Below, in pieces: positions 1-8,810 of a stretch of DNA of 64,000 bases (position 1 is the stretch's first letter; the number at the start of each line of letters is the position of its first letter). The notes beneath the pieces were generated by a model, which saw nothing but the letters and a program-made list of their open reading frames with translations, was not told the DNA's origin and did not search any database. The position numbers and the translations under genes were made by a program. This DNA is from Mycolicibacterium sp. P9-64 (GTDB lineage Bacteria; Actinomycetota; Actinomycetes; Mycobacteriales; Mycobacteriaceae), in NCBI RefSeq assembly GCF_008329605.1, contig NZ_NPKO01000011.1, positions 186,001 through 250,000 on the forward strand, given 5' to 3'.

Positions 1-420
1 GGCAAGTTCCTCTTCCAGGAACTCGGCCGGGCACCGCAAAACGGTTGGGCCGCGAACAAGATCCTGACCGAGAGCCCCGAGACCGTGGCCGCTTTCCTCA
101 CCGCCACGCTCAAGGCGCGCCAGTTCATCAACGACATGGACAACAAGGATGCCGTGCTAGACCTGATGGCCGCCAAGGACTTCGAGCTCCCGCAGCCGTA
201 CCGGGACGCATACGCCGATGAGCAGAACGCCACATACCACACCGGCGACGGTGGCTTCGACATCAAGGACATGGACCAGTTCGTCAACGAACAGATCGAG
301 TTGAAGGTGATTCCCCCGGGTACTGATTGGCACCAGTACGTCGACCTGGTCCCGCTCTGGCGTGCACAGAAGGCGCTGGGGTTGCCGCTGCGGCCCAGCC
401 CTGGCGACATGGCCCCGTGA
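1..420 (+). CDS. ABC transporter substrate-binding protein, SsuA/THI5-like (C-terminal part)
   Basis: The reading frame is open from the first base and ends at a TGA at 418-420, so only the last 139 codons are present. The visible part has the helical C-terminal lobe of SsuA/TauA/THI5-type periplasmic binding proteins: a stretch around AANKILTESPETVAAFLTAT followed by a long helical tail (the family pattern of a helix where the paralogues have 'P..v.aflkA'). Such proteins capture sulfonates, pyrimidine precursors or other small organics for import. The stop overlaps the GTG start of the next gene (GTGA), so it is co-transcribed with the two LVIVD genes. The substrate cannot be read from this fragment. 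The signal peptide and binding residues lie outside the window. Confidence 0.75.
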   Translation, partial: GKFLFQELGRAPQNGWAANKILTESPETVAAFLTATLKARQFINDMDNKDAVLDLMAAKDFELPQPYRDAYADEQNATYHTGDGGFDIKDMDQFVNEQIELKVIPPGTDWHQYVDLVPLWRAQKALGLPLRPSPGDMAP

Positions 421-1631
421 CGACGGAAACGGCGTCAGCACTGGGGCTTCGGCTCATTGGCCAGCACGACCTCGGAGGACGTGGGGACGGCATGCAGGTC
501 ATGCGTCACGGCGACGCCCTGTATGTCGGGCACGCCGGGACCAGCGGGGCGGGCACGTCGATCCTCGACGTGTCCGCCCCGGACCGTCCCCACCTGGTGT
601 CGCAGTGGGATGCGCCCGCCAATACCCACACCCACAAGGTGCAGGTCGCCGACGGGCTCCTCCTGATCAATCACGAGCGATTCCCGTACCGGCCCAAGAG
701 GCCATTGGGCCCGCACTCGGCCGGTGTCGCGATCTACCGGGTCGACGAACCGTTCGAGCCACGGCAGGTCGGGTTCTGGGAGGCCGGCGGCAAGGGGGTC
801 CACCGCATCGTCTGGGAGGGTGGACGCTACGCCCACATGTCAGGTGCACCAGAGGGTTTCACCGACCGCATCTGGATGACCATCGACCTGATCGAACCCG
901 AGAAGCCCGTGCTCACCAGCCGGTGGTGGTGGCCTGGGCAGTGGAGTGGCGGTGGCGAGATCGCCGACTGGGCCGATGGGCACAGGGTGGCGGCGCACCA
1001 CGGTCTTGTCGAGGGCAAGTACACCTACCTGGGTTACGACGATGCGAACCTGGTCGTGCTCGACACGTCCGACCCGACGACTCCCCGCGAGGTGTCACGC
1101 CTGCAGTGGGGCGGCGGGGCGACCCACACCTGCCTGCCGCTGCTCGGTCGCGGACTTCTCGTCGTCACCGATGAACAGCAGCACGACGGTCCCCACGGGG
1201 AGGAGCGACGGATCCACCTGATCGACATCGCGGACCCGGCAGCACCGAGATATCTGCGGACGTTGCCATCACCCACCGCGTCTTCTCCCGTCGCTTCGCT
1301 CGCCCCGGTGTCGTTCGACGAACTCCCCCAACGCTTTGGCCCGCACAACCTTCACGAGAACCGCGCTGGGTCCTACCAAAGCGATCGACTGGTGTTCGCG
1401 ACCTACTTCAGTGCCGGTGTACGGGTGTACGACGTTGCGGATCCGCAGAATCCGCGCGAGGTCGCGCACTGGGTGAGCGAGGCACCGGCGGGGTCGCCGG
1501 TGCCGCAGTCCAACGATCTGTTCGTCGACGAGCACGGACTGATCTGGGTCACCGATCGTGGCACGGGCGGGGTGTTCTGTCTGGAGCCGCTACCGGAGTT
1601 GGCCGAGCTGATGAGGCAGGCGGCTGCGTGA
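417..1631 (+). CDS. LVIVD-repeat beta-propeller protein, first copy
   Basis: 404 residues starting at a GTG that overlaps the previous stop. It contains several LVIVD-type blades, recognisable as a beta strand followed by D-x-(S/A)-D-P-x-x-P: ILDVSAPDRPHLVS, VVLDTSDPTTPREVS, LIDIADPAAPRYLR and VYDVADPQNPREVA. Conserved His-rich motifs (THTHKVQ near residue 60, RFGPHNLHEN near 305) recur in the neighbouring paralogue and could bind metal; that is inference. No signal peptide or membrane segment is visible. The function of the family is not established. Residues about 289-297 (SPVASLAP) are encoded by a copy of a dispersed repeat (see 1283-1306), which lengthens a loop without breaking the frame. 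It overlaps the next gene by 4 bp, so translation is probably coupled. Confidence 0.8.
   Translation: MTTETASALGLRLIGQHDLGGRGDGMQVMRHGDALYVGHAGTSGAGTSILDVSAPDRPHLVSQWDAPANTHTHKVQVADGLLLINHERFPYRPKRPLGPHSAGVAIYRVDEPFEPRQVGFWEAGGKGVHRIVWEGGRYAHMSGAPEGFTDRIWMTIDLIEPEKPVLTSRWWWPGQWSGGGEIADWADGHRVAAHHGLVEGKYTYLGYDDANLVVLDTSDPTTPREVSRLQWGGGATHTCLPLLGRGLLVVTDEQQHDGPHGEERRIHLIDIADPAAPRYLRTLPSPTASSPVASLAPVSFDELPQRFGPHNLHENRAGSYQSDRLVFATYFSAGVRVYDVADPQNPREVAHWVSEAPAGSPVPQSNDLFVDEHGLIWVTDRGTGGVFCLEPLPELAELMRQAAA
1283..1306 (-). repeat. Dispersed 24-bp repeat inside a coding region
   Basis: Exact reverse complement of the 24 bases at 33691-33714 (core GGCGAGCGAAGCGACGGG). Here the repeat is read through in frame as part of the first LVIVD protein and adds a short loop that the adjacent paralogue does not have in this form. 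Confidence 0.85.
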
Positions 1632-2842
1632 CCGGACCCGCCCCCGGGTTCGCCTCCGACGGAGTGGACTTCATCGGCTACCACGACGTCGGCGGCAAGC
1701 CCGTGTTCAAGCTGGCGATGCAGGTCGTCGACAATCGCTGGTACCTCTATGCGAGCCACTTCTGGGAACCACGGCTGTCGATCTTCGACGTGACCGATCC
1801 CGCGGGCCCGCGTCTCGTCGGTGCGATCGAGGGCCCCGACCACGCCGCGACCTGGCAGGTTCAGGTCGCTGACGGACTCTTGGTCCAGGGCATGGAGCAT
1901 CGCCCGCAGGCCTGGGGCGGCGATCCCAGCCTCAACTCCGCCGAGGGCATCCGGCTGTTCGACGTGACCGATCCCATTGCGCCGAAACTGTTGAGCGAGT
2001 GGCACACCGGCGAACATGGCGTGCACCGCAATCACTACACGGGTGGTCGTTACGTCCACGCGGCGGCGAGCCGCCGAGGGTTCGACGGCAACATCTACGT
2101 CATCCTCGACGTCGCCGACCCGCGGAAACCGGTCGAGGTGGCGATGTGGTTCCTTCCTGAGCAGTTCGTAGCCGCCGGGACCACCCCGTCGCGGCGCATC
2201 TCCCTGCACGGACCGCCGTACGTCCTCGGAGATCGGGCCTACCTCAGCTACGGGGCCGCCGGAGTCGTCATCCTCGACATCTCCGACATCCAACGCCCGC
2301 GGCTCGTCTCCCGGCTCGACATCGGGGCCGCGTTCTCCAGCATGATCGCGATGCACACGGTGATTCCCCTCCCTGCGCGAAACCTGTTGCTGGTCAACAC
2401 CGAGGCCATCGCGGAGCGGCAGCAGGAACCGTACAACTTCGCAGGCATCGTCGACGTCAGCGACGAGCAGAACCCGCGCCTGATCTCACTGCTGCCGATC
2501 CCCTCCCCCGCGGTGGGCGCCGGGTACCCCAACTTCAGCACCAGGGGCGGACGATTCGGCCCGCACAATCAGCACCATCCGCAGGGGCCTGAACTCCTCG
2601 CAGACGACAACCTGATGTTCATGACGTGGTTCAACGCCGGGCTGCGGGTCTACGACATCAGCGACGCGTATCTGCCGCGCGAGATCGCCTGGTACCTACC
2701 GGATGATCCCACTGAACGCCGCGGCATGCTCCCGAAGACCTTGGTCACGCAGTCCGAGGACGTCCTCGTCGACGCCCGCGGCAACGTCTACTTCTCCGAC
2801 AAGAACCACGGCCTGCACGTCGTTCGGTTGACCGCCCGCTGA
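1628..2842 (+). CDS. LVIVD-repeat beta-propeller protein, second copy
   Basis: 404 residues, the same length as its upstream neighbour and clearly paralogous. Blades read FDVTDPAGPRLVG, FDVTDPIAPKLLS, LDISDIQRPRLVS, VDVSDEQNPRLIS and YDISDAYLPREIA, and the RFGPHNQHHP motif lies near residue 310. The GTG start overlaps the previous stop (GTGA). No export signal is seen. The two copies probably act together, perhaps as a heteromeric scaffold or metal-dependent enzyme of the catabolic region, but no activity is established for this family. It ends 4 bp before the convergent FAD-enzyme gene. Identity as an LVIVD protein is secure; its role is unknown. Confidence 0.8.
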   Translation: MTGPAPGFASDGVDFIGYHDVGGKPVFKLAMQVVDNRWYLYASHFWEPRLSIFDVTDPAGPRLVGAIEGPDHAATWQVQVADGLLVQGMEHRPQAWGGDPSLNSAEGIRLFDVTDPIAPKLLSEWHTGEHGVHRNHYTGGRYVHAAASRRGFDGNIYVILDVADPRKPVEVAMWFLPEQFVAAGTTPSRRISLHGPPYVLGDRAYLSYGAAGVVILDISDIQRPRLVSRLDIGAAFSSMIAMHTVIPLPARNLLLVNTEAIAERQQEPYNFAGIVDVSDEQNPRLISLLPIPSPAVGAGYPNFSTRGGRFGPHNQHHPQGPELLADDNLMFMTWFNAGLRVYDISDAYLPREIAWYLPDDPTERRGMLPKTLVTQSEDVLVDARGNVYFSDKNHGLHVVRLTAR

Positions 2843-2846
2843 GAGG

Positions 2847-4382
2847 TCAGGGCACCGACATCGTCGACGTCACCCCGAGGTCTTCGAGAACGGTACGGGC
2901 TGTGTTGCGCCCGGGCCGGCCCGACACCGAGCCACCGGGGTGCGACGTCGAGCCGGTCAGGTACAGGCCGGGGACGTCGGTGCGATAGTCCAGCCAGCCG
3001 GGCAGGACGGTGCCGTCGTCGAGCACGAACTCGCCGCCGTGGCACGACCCACCGATGTTGGACAGATTGTGCGCAGCAAGTGATGTGGGCGATTCAGGCC
3101 GCATCGCCAGGATGTCGCCATCGTCGATGCCGTCGACGTGGCGGCGCGCGATGCTCAGCAGCACCTGCGCGTACGCCATCGCGTCGGCATCCGACCACGC
3201 GTTGCCGTTGTGCAACATCGGTGCCGCAGTGAGGAACTTGAACGTGCCCCCCGGCGCGCGGCCTGGATCGACCGCTGTCGACGACATCATCAGCAGCCAC
3301 GGATCCTCGGTCTCGATCCGCCCCGACGACAGTCCCTCGACCTGGCGCATCAGGCCTCCCGGGCTGCCGAGTCCTCCTGCGGCAGACACGAGGGGCCCGC
3401 TCCCCGAGCGGTAGCGGGCGTCGGAACGGAGCGCAAAATGCACTGCGAACAACGGGATCCCCGGCTGCCAGCAGCGTGCAGCCTCGTCGGCGACCACCGA
3501 AGGGCCGCTGAGCATGCCTGGCAGTTCGTGAAGATGGCTGCCGGCGACGACGGCCTTGCCTGCCAGGTACTCACGCCCGTCATCGGTGCGCACCCCGATG
3601 CAGCGCCCCTCCTCGACCAGAATCGACCGCACCCATGCCGACGTCTCGACGGATCCACCATGGTCGGTGATGTGGGCTGCCAACGCATTCGGCAACGCGC
3701 CGGACCCACCGACGGGAGTAGCCCAGCCGAAGGCGAGGCGACCGGCCATGATCGCGGCGGGCAGCGCGCCGGTGCCCGGCCGCTGCGGCGGCTGGATGGT
3801 CGCGAATGCCATCCAGGCCATCACCCGGCGTGTCACCGGATGCACGAACGTCGAGGCGATCACGTCCCATGCGCTGCGCTGCCGCAGCTGTTCGTAACTG
3901 CGCGACCAGGATTCGTCGGGCAACGGAAGTCCCGCCGACACGTAGGCATGCGCGGTCCGCTGGCCCGCGTTCCAATCCCCGATCATCGTGACGAGCGCGT
4001 CGGCATCGGCGCGGGAGTAGCGGGCGAACTCGGCGGCGGTATCTGCCAGGTTCGGGTGCACCGTCACCAGGTCGCCGTCGGGCAGAGGGAAGGCGACCGC
4101 CGGATCGGTGACGATGTACTTCAGCCCGTAGCGGGCGATCAACCCGAGTTCGTCGTCGCGGATCAGCGGGTTCGACTGCAGCACGACGTGGGCCGTCGAG
4201 CAGGAGTCGTGTTGCCATCCCGGCAGGGTGAGTTCTTCGGTCACGGTGTTGCCGCCGATCACGTCACGACCTTCGAGCACGGTGACGGTCAGACCGGCCT
4301 CTGCGAGGTACGCAGCGCAGACCAGTGCGTTGTGCCCGCCGCCCACCACGATCACGTCGCTTGCCGCCGAGGTTGAAGCCAC
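2847..4382 (-). CDS. FAD-dependent oxidoreductase, phytoene desaturase/CrtI-like
   Basis: 511 residues from the GTG at 4380-4382, preceded by GGAAGGAC as ribosome binding site; an upstream extension of the frame lacks one and would run across the operator at 4430. The N-terminus (VIVVGGGHNALVCAAYLA, residues about 9-26) is the dinucleotide-binding motif of the NAD(P)/FAD-dependent CrtI-like superfamily, and the C-terminus has the typical LYLTGSTSHPGGSVSG FAD loop. The enzyme is expected to oxidise or desaturate a hydrophobic or cyclic substrate in the cytoplasm. It is transcribed divergently from the hydrolase at 4470 across one LacI-type dyad, so the two are probably co-induced. The CrtI family is broad, and carotenoid synthesis is unlikely because no crtB or crtE gene is nearby. 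Confidence 0.8.
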   Translation of the reverse strand: MASTSAASDVIVVGGGHNALVCAAYLAEAGLTVTVLEGRDVIGGNTVTEELTLPGWQHDSCSTAHVVLQSNPLIRDDELGLIARYGLKYIVTDPAVAFPLPDGDLVTVHPNLADTAAEFARYSRADADALVTMIGDWNAGQRTAHAYVSAGLPLPDESWSRSYEQLRQRSAWDVIASTFVHPVTRRVMAWMAFATIQPPQRPGTGALPAAIMAGRLAFGWATPVGGSGALPNALAAHITDHGGSVETSAWVRSILVEEGRCIGVRTDDGREYLAGKAVVAGSHLHELPGMLSGPSVVADEAARCWQPGIPLFAVHFALRSDARYRSGSGPLVSAAGGLGSPGGLMRQVEGLSSGRIETEDPWLLMMSSTAVDPGRAPGGTFKFLTAAPMLHNGNAWSDADAMAYAQVLLSIARRHVDGIDDGDILAMRPESPTSLAAHNLSNIGGSCHGGEFVLDDGTVLPGWLDYRTDVPGLYLTGSTSHPGGSVSGRPGRNTARTVLEDLGVTSTMSVP

Positions 4383-4429
4383 TTTTCGTCCTTCCGCCGA
4401 CACTCGCCTGCTGCTACGGTGAAGTGTAC

Positions 4430-4441
4430 GCAATCGTTTGC
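4430..4441. promoter_or_regulatory. LacI-type operator, divergent FAD enzyme/hydrolase promoter
   Basis: GCAATCGTTTGC: half sites GCAA and TTGC around a central CG, the architecture of PurR/LacI-family operators. Its reverse complement is identical to the 12-base core of the site at 10542-10553. It lies 28 bp from the ATG at 4470 and 47 bp from the GTG at 4382, so one site could control both genes. Confidence 0.65.
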
Positions 4442-4469
4442 AGCCACGAGGATCGAAGAGGACTCGACC

Positions 4470-5525
4470 ATGGACGAATACGTCACATCGGCCCGTTCGC
4501 ACTGGGGTCCCCGGTTCACCGCCAACGGTGTGCCCGCCGCGGACTTCGATCGTGTGGTGGCCGGGCTGCAGTCATGGGACGACTGGTGCAGCGCGTGGTC
4601 GGGCGCGGCAAGCGTCCACGAGGACCTCGGGCTCGAGGCGCTCGCGGATGACCGACTTCGCTCGGCGGGCGCACACCTCAGCACTGCGGCCGTCGTGTAT
4701 CACTTCGCGAAGTTCGTCTTCGTCCGCGACCTCGAACAGATGCAGGCCGCACACCAAGCGGCCGTTCGGTGCCTCGACGCCGCGCTGCCGCACCTGGACC
4801 CGCCAGGTGAGCGGATCGAGATGCCGTTCGACGGTGCCACGATGTATGGCATTCTTCGCAAACCCGTTGGCTCGTCACCTCATCCGGTCGTGATCTGTGT
4901 ACCTGGCCTGGACTCGACAAAGGAGGAGCTGCGCGCCACCGAGCAGCTGTTCCTGGAACGTGGCCTCGCTACGTTCAGCGTGGACGGCCCCGGCCAGGGA
5001 GAAGCCGAGTACGACTTGCCGATCCGCCCGGACTGGGAGGTGCCCGGCCGCGTCTTCGTCGACACCCTCGTCGCCCGTGACGACATCGACGCCGATCACA
5101 TCGGGGTATGGGGAGTGAGCCTCGGCGGTTACTACGCACCACGGTTCGCCAGCGGCGACGAGCGGATCAAGGCGTGCGTGAGCCTCTGCGGCCCATACTC
5201 GTTCGGCGAGAACTGGGACGCCCTGCCCGCACTCACCAGGGAGACGTTCATCGTCAGGTCGCGTTCGAGCAACGATGACGACGCCCGCGCCTTGGCACTC
5301 ACGCTCACCATGTCGGGCCGGACGTCGTCGTTGCGGTGCCCGACGCTGGTCGTGGCGGGCAAGAAGGACCGGCTGATCCCCTGGCAGCAGGCCGAACGAC
5401 TGCATCACGAGGTGGACGGAAGCCACTTCTTGGCGCTGGAGGACGGCAACCACGGATGCGCCAACGTGCTTGCCGCACACCGGTATCGCACGGCGGACTG
5501 GATGGCGGTCCGCCTCGGGGGGTGA
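4470..5525 (+). CDS. Alpha/beta hydrolase with N-terminal helical domain
   Basis: 351 residues from the ATG at 4470 (GAAGAGGA upstream). About 120 helical residues precede the alpha/beta-hydrolase fold, as in FrsA-like and 2,6-dihydroxypseudooxynicotine-hydrolase-like enzymes. The catalytic triad is visible: Ser217 in GVSLGG, Asp300 in KKDRLIPW and His328 in DGNHGC. The family includes C-C bond hydrolases of N-heterocycle breakdown as well as esterases, so hydrolysis of a ring-opened ketone or ester is plausible but inferred. It diverges from the FAD oxidoreductase across a LacI-type operator and converges 4 bp from the molybdenum hydroxylase large subunit. Confidence 0.8.
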   Translation: MDEYVTSARSHWGPRFTANGVPAADFDRVVAGLQSWDDWCSAWSGAASVHEDLGLEALADDRLRSAGAHLSTAAVVYHFAKFVFVRDLEQMQAAHQAAVRCLDAALPHLDPPGERIEMPFDGATMYGILRKPVGSSPHPVVICVPGLDSTKEELRATEQLFLERGLATFSVDGPGQGEAEYDLPIRPDWEVPGRVFVDTLVARDDIDADHIGVWGVSLGGYYAPRFASGDERIKACVSLCGPYSFGENWDALPALTRETFIVRSRSSNDDDARALALTLTMSGRTSSLRCPTLVVAGKKDRLIPWQQAERLHHEVDGSHFLALEDGNHGCANVLAAHRYRTADWMAVRLGG

Positions 5526-5529
5526 CCGG

Positions 5530-7638
5530 TCAGGACTGGGCGTCGATCGCAGCGACGATGTTGTCGGTCGTGAACGGCAGCGTCCTGACCCGAACGCCGA
5601 GTGCGTCGGCCAGCGCGTTTCCGATTGCGGCAGGCACCGGTCCCTGAGTCGCCTCGCCTGCGCCGAGCGACGGTTCGTCGGGCCGGTGCAAGAGGTGTAC
5701 CTCGACACGAGGCACCTGGTCGAATCGCGCGATAGGGTAGGACTCCCAATCGGTGCTGGTGATCGAGTGCCTGTCGAACCGGACCTGCTCGAAGAGCGCC
5801 CAACTGGCGGCCTGGATGGCACCGCCCTCGACCTGGTTGCGGACACCATCGAGGTTGACGGCCCGGCCGACGTCGACCGCGATCGTCAGGCGCTCGACGC
5901 GTAGCTCGTCGGTCGCCTCGACATCGGCGATGACGGCGCAGTACGAGCTCTTGTTCTTGTAGCGACAGAACGCCACGCCGCGCCCCCTGCCCTCGTCGAG
6001 CTGCGCTCCCCACCCTGCCGCGTCGGCGGCGGTGCTCAGCACCTCGCGGGCGCGGGGGTCCGACAGGTGCGAAAGCCTCATCTCCAACGGGTCGCGTCCG
6101 ATCGCCAGAGCCAGCTCATCGATTGCGGACTCGGTGGCGAACGTGTTGAGGTTGCTTCCCAGCGAGCGCAGTGACGACGTCCGGATCGGCATGGTCAGCA
6201 ACCGGTGAGCCGTCACGTCGACTCTCGCGAAGTCGTAGTACGGGACGGAATTTCGCTGCGAGCCGTATCCCCGATCGGCCGGTGGGTCCGCTGCTGGCGG
6301 GAGCATCGAGAGGCCTGCGCGGTGTGCGTCGGCCAGCAGTACGTGGCGCGGTGCGTATCCCGGGCGCGACATGTGTCCGTTGCTCCACAGCTCGTAGGAC
6401 CAGTCGGTGATCGTGCCATGCTCGTCGACGCTGGCGGCGACGTCGGCGACCATGGCCGCGCCGAACGGCGCCCACGACAATTCGTCGGCACGGCTCCACA
6501 GCACCCGCACGTGCGTGCCGGGCATCCGCATGGCCACCAGCGCGGCATCCATCGCCACGTCGTCGGCGGCGTTGTGGCCGTAGGCGCCCGCGCCCTCGAC
6601 GTGCTCGACGACGACCGCTTCCCAGCTCAGATCCAGAGCCGCCGCGATGGCGCGCCCCAGGGCGAACACGCCTTGACTGTGGCTCCAGACTGCGAGACGT
6701 CCTTCGTCGAAATGTGCGACGGCGCAACTGGGTGCGATCGACGCGTGTGCGATGTAGGGCCGAGAGTAGGTGGCTGCCACGGTTGGCGCGTCGCCGTGCC
6801 GAGCGCCGTCGTTGCGGACTTGACTCGTCTCGGCGTCGGCCGTGCGCAACCAGCCCTCGAGATCCTCGGAGTCGGGCAGCTCGATACCGTCGGTCCACGA
6901 TGCCGCGGCCGCAAGCGCAGCGGCTGCCTGCGTGGCCTGGCCCTCCCGACGGGCAATGACGGCCAGGAAGTCGCCGTCGCGCACGATGTTCTCGACACCT
7001 GGCATCGACGAGACATGTTCCGCAGGAGCGTCTTCGAGGTGTGCGCCCGGGCCGGGCGGCCGCACCACTCTGGCATGCAGCATGCCGCCGAACTCCAGGT
7101 CATGGATGAAGCGTGGACGGCCAAGCACCTTGTCGGGCAGGTCGATACGAGCCAGATCCTTCGATGCTGGAGGGGCGAGCTCGACGTCCAGAGTGGGATC
7201 CCCGACCTTGACGTTCAGGTCGACGACGCCGGAAAGCTCGGCGTACGAGGCGATCCGGCTGCCGTCCGGCCCCACGAACGCACCGGACACCAGCCGGACG
7301 TCTGCGGGGTTCAGTCCGGCCTCGTGCGCAGCCGCGCGACGGAACAGCTCGCGCGTCTCCGCGCACACGCGTCGCACCGCCGCCCCGGAGACCGTGATCG
7401 ACAAGCTGCCTGCGGTGTAGCCCTCGTCCGGCGACGTGACCGTGTTCGTCGCAGCAGCCGTGACGGTCTCGGGCGCGACGTCGAGTTCGTGGGCTGCCAG
7501 TTGAGTCAGGGCCGTGAGGATCCCCTGCCCGAGCTCGACCTTGCCGACCCGCAGACCCATGGTCCCGTCGTCGGCAACGGTCAGCCACGTCGAGATCCAC
7601 GGATTGGTGATCAGCGAATCGGGGAGAGGGGTCGTCAC
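5530..7638 (-). CDS. Molybdopterin-binding subunit of a two-component molybdenum hydroxylase (IorB-like)
   Basis: 702 residues from the GTG at 7636-7638, which overlaps the small-subunit stop (GTGA). It belongs to the xanthine dehydrogenase/isoquinoline 1-oxidoreductase superfamily: GKVELGQGILTALTQLAAHE near residue 30 matches the cofactor-binding region, and GAGEATQGPVPAAIGNALAD near the C-terminus carries the expected catalytic Glu. Such enzymes insert oxygen from water into aromatic N-heterocycles or aldehydes. No FAD (CoxM-type) subunit is encoded nearby, which fits the IorAB type that passes electrons to a membrane chain or other acceptor. It is the last gene of the CMD-small-large operon led by the operator at 8759. 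Confidence 0.85.
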   Translation of the reverse strand: MTTPLPDSLITNPWISTWLTVADDGTMGLRVGKVELGQGILTALTQLAAHELDVAPETVTAAATNTVTSPDEGYTAGSLSITVSGAAVRRVCAETRELFRRAAAHEAGLNPADVRLVSGAFVGPDGSRIASYAELSGVVDLNVKVGDPTLDVELAPPASKDLARIDLPDKVLGRPRFIHDLEFGGMLHARVVRPPGPGAHLEDAPAEHVSSMPGVENIVRDGDFLAVIARREGQATQAAAALAAAASWTDGIELPDSEDLEGWLRTADAETSQVRNDGARHGDAPTVAATYSRPYIAHASIAPSCAVAHFDEGRLAVWSHSQGVFALGRAIAAALDLSWEAVVVEHVEGAGAYGHNAADDVAMDAALVAMRMPGTHVRVLWSRADELSWAPFGAAMVADVAASVDEHGTITDWSYELWSNGHMSRPGYAPRHVLLADAHRAGLSMLPPAADPPADRGYGSQRNSVPYYDFARVDVTAHRLLTMPIRTSSLRSLGSNLNTFATESAIDELALAIGRDPLEMRLSHLSDPRAREVLSTAADAAGWGAQLDEGRGRGVAFCRYKNKSSYCAVIADVEATDELRVERLTIAVDVGRAVNLDGVRNQVEGGAIQAASWALFEQVRFDRHSITSTDWESYPIARFDQVPRVEVHLLHRPDEPSLGAGEATQGPVPAAIGNALADALGVRVRTLPFTTDNIVAAIDAQS

Positions 7639-8096
7639 GTCCGTGACCCAGCCGCTGCGAGCACGGCATCGACGAACCGCCCGTGTGTCCCGCAGCGGCA
7701 CAGATTGCGTTCCAACGCCGCTGCCACCTCGTCGCGCGTCGGACGGGGATTGTCGCGCAGCAGCGCGGTGGCGCTCATGATGATCCCGGCGATGCAGTAA
7801 CCACACTGCCCGGCCTGCAGCTCGAGGAACGCGGACTGCAGGGGGTGCAGGGCGCCGGCACTGCCGAGGCCGGCCAGTGTCCGCACTTCATCGCGGACGT
7901 ACTCGACGGGGGTATCGCACGACGGCGTCGGATGACCGCCGATCAAGACGATGCACGCTCCGCACTGGCCGAGCCCGCAGCCGAACTTCGGTGACTTGTC
8001 GCCGATGTCGTTGCGCAGCACCTCGAGCAGGGAGGCGTCCGCGGGAACGTCGAGGTCGTATTCCCGGCCGTTGACCGTCAGTGTGAACGAAGCCAC
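7635..8096 (-). CDS. (2Fe-2S) subunit of the molybdenum hydroxylase (IorA/CoxS-like)
   Basis: 153 residues, the normal length for the family. The N-terminal plant-ferredoxin cluster is seen in FGCGLGQCGACIVLIGG plus a later Cys (residues about 38-60), and the second cluster in GQCGYCIAGIIMSA and NLCRCGTH in the C-terminal helical domain. It carries electrons from the molybdenum site of its partner. The gene follows the CMD gene by 12 bp and overlaps the large subunit by 4 bp, so the two subunits are translationally coupled. Confidence 0.9.
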   Translation of the reverse strand: MASFTLTVNGREYDLDVPADASLLEVLRNDIGDKSPKFGCGLGQCGACIVLIGGHPTPSCDTPVEYVRDEVRTLAGLGSAGALHPLQSAFLELQAGQCGYCIAGIIMSATALLRDNPRPTRDEVAAALERNLCRCGTHGRFVDAVLAAAGSRT

Positions 8097-8108
8097 GTCG
8101 CCGTTGTA

Positions 8109-8741
8109 TCAGGCTTGGCTGTTGGCAGCCCAGTAACGGGGATCCGCCTTGCTGACTGCCAGCTCCTCGGCCGTCTCGAAGCCGGGAGCCATCGACGCCG
8201 CGGTTCCTGCCATGTACTGATGATGGTCGATGCCGAGCAGCCGGATCCAGCTCTGCTGGCCGAAGGTCAGCGCGATGCAACAACCCAGCTCGACGAGTTC
8301 CTGTTCGGAGAAGTGGGCGTGCAGACGGGCCCAGAGTCCATCGAGGTCTTGGCTGCCCCATGCGATGGCCTCGGCGTACGCGAGTGCCGCCTTCTGGCGG
8401 TCATCGTAGAGATCCGACGTCTCGAAGTTGAGGAGCTCGTCGTACTGCTGCTCCTGCAGCCCCGCCGTGGTGGCCTTCTCGGAGCGCTGGTTGCCGCAGA
8501 ACTCGCACTTGACGGTCCTGGAGATGTAAACCCGGCACAGATCCTTGATCGCGTGATCAACTACGCCGCTGTGGAATTGGGACTGCCAGCTGTCGGCGAA
8601 GGCCCAGAAGGCCTGCGGCGAGTGGGCGCGGACCGCGGAGCTCTCCGGCCGCGGTGTGCCGTGCTTGGCGCAGCGCTCCATCTCCGCCTTCATGCGCTCG
8701 TCCATCTGCTCGAACGGAACGTAACTGATGGCGGGGTTCAT
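8109..8741 (-). CDS. Carboxymuconolactone decarboxylase/AhpD-like protein
   Basis: 210 residues from the ATG at 8739-8741, with GGAG upstream; a longer frame would overlap the operator. The AhpD/CMD fold is indicated by SRTVKCEFCGNQRSEKATTAG near residue 90, holding a C-x-x-C pair but without the usual His three residues on, and by the GIDHHQYM segment. Members are peroxidases, decarboxylases or unknown oxidoreductases. It is the first gene of the operon with the molybdenum hydroxylase, so it may process the hydroxylated product or deal with peroxide formed by the hydroxylase; both are inference. Confidence 0.75.
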   Translation of the reverse strand: MNPAISYVPFEQMDERMKAEMERCAKHGTPRPESSAVRAHSPQAFWAFADSWQSQFHSGVVDHAIKDLCRVYISRTVKCEFCGNQRSEKATTAGLQEQQYDELLNFETSDLYDDRQKAALAYAEAIAWGSQDLDGLWARLHAHFSEQELVELGCCIALTFGQQSWIRLLGIDHHQYMAGTAASMAPGFETAEELAVSKADPRYWAANSQA

Positions 8742-8758
8742 GGCGGCTCCTATTGTTT

Positions 8759-8770
8759 GCAATCGATTGT
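8759..8770. promoter_or_regulatory. LacI-type operator upstream of the CMD-molybdenum hydroxylase operon
   Basis: GCAATCGATTGT, matching the GCAA-N-CG-N-TTGC dyad at all but the last base. It lies 17 bp before the ATG at 8741, on top of the expected promoter/leader, which fits repression. Confidence 0.55.
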
Positions 8771-8810
8771 CGTCAGTATGTGCCGACCGGCCCAGACCGT
8801 CAAGGCTGCA

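Noticed and set aside
2843..5529. Terminators between converging genes at 2842/2847 and 5525/5530
   Set aside because: The gaps are four bases and no hairpin is evident around them.
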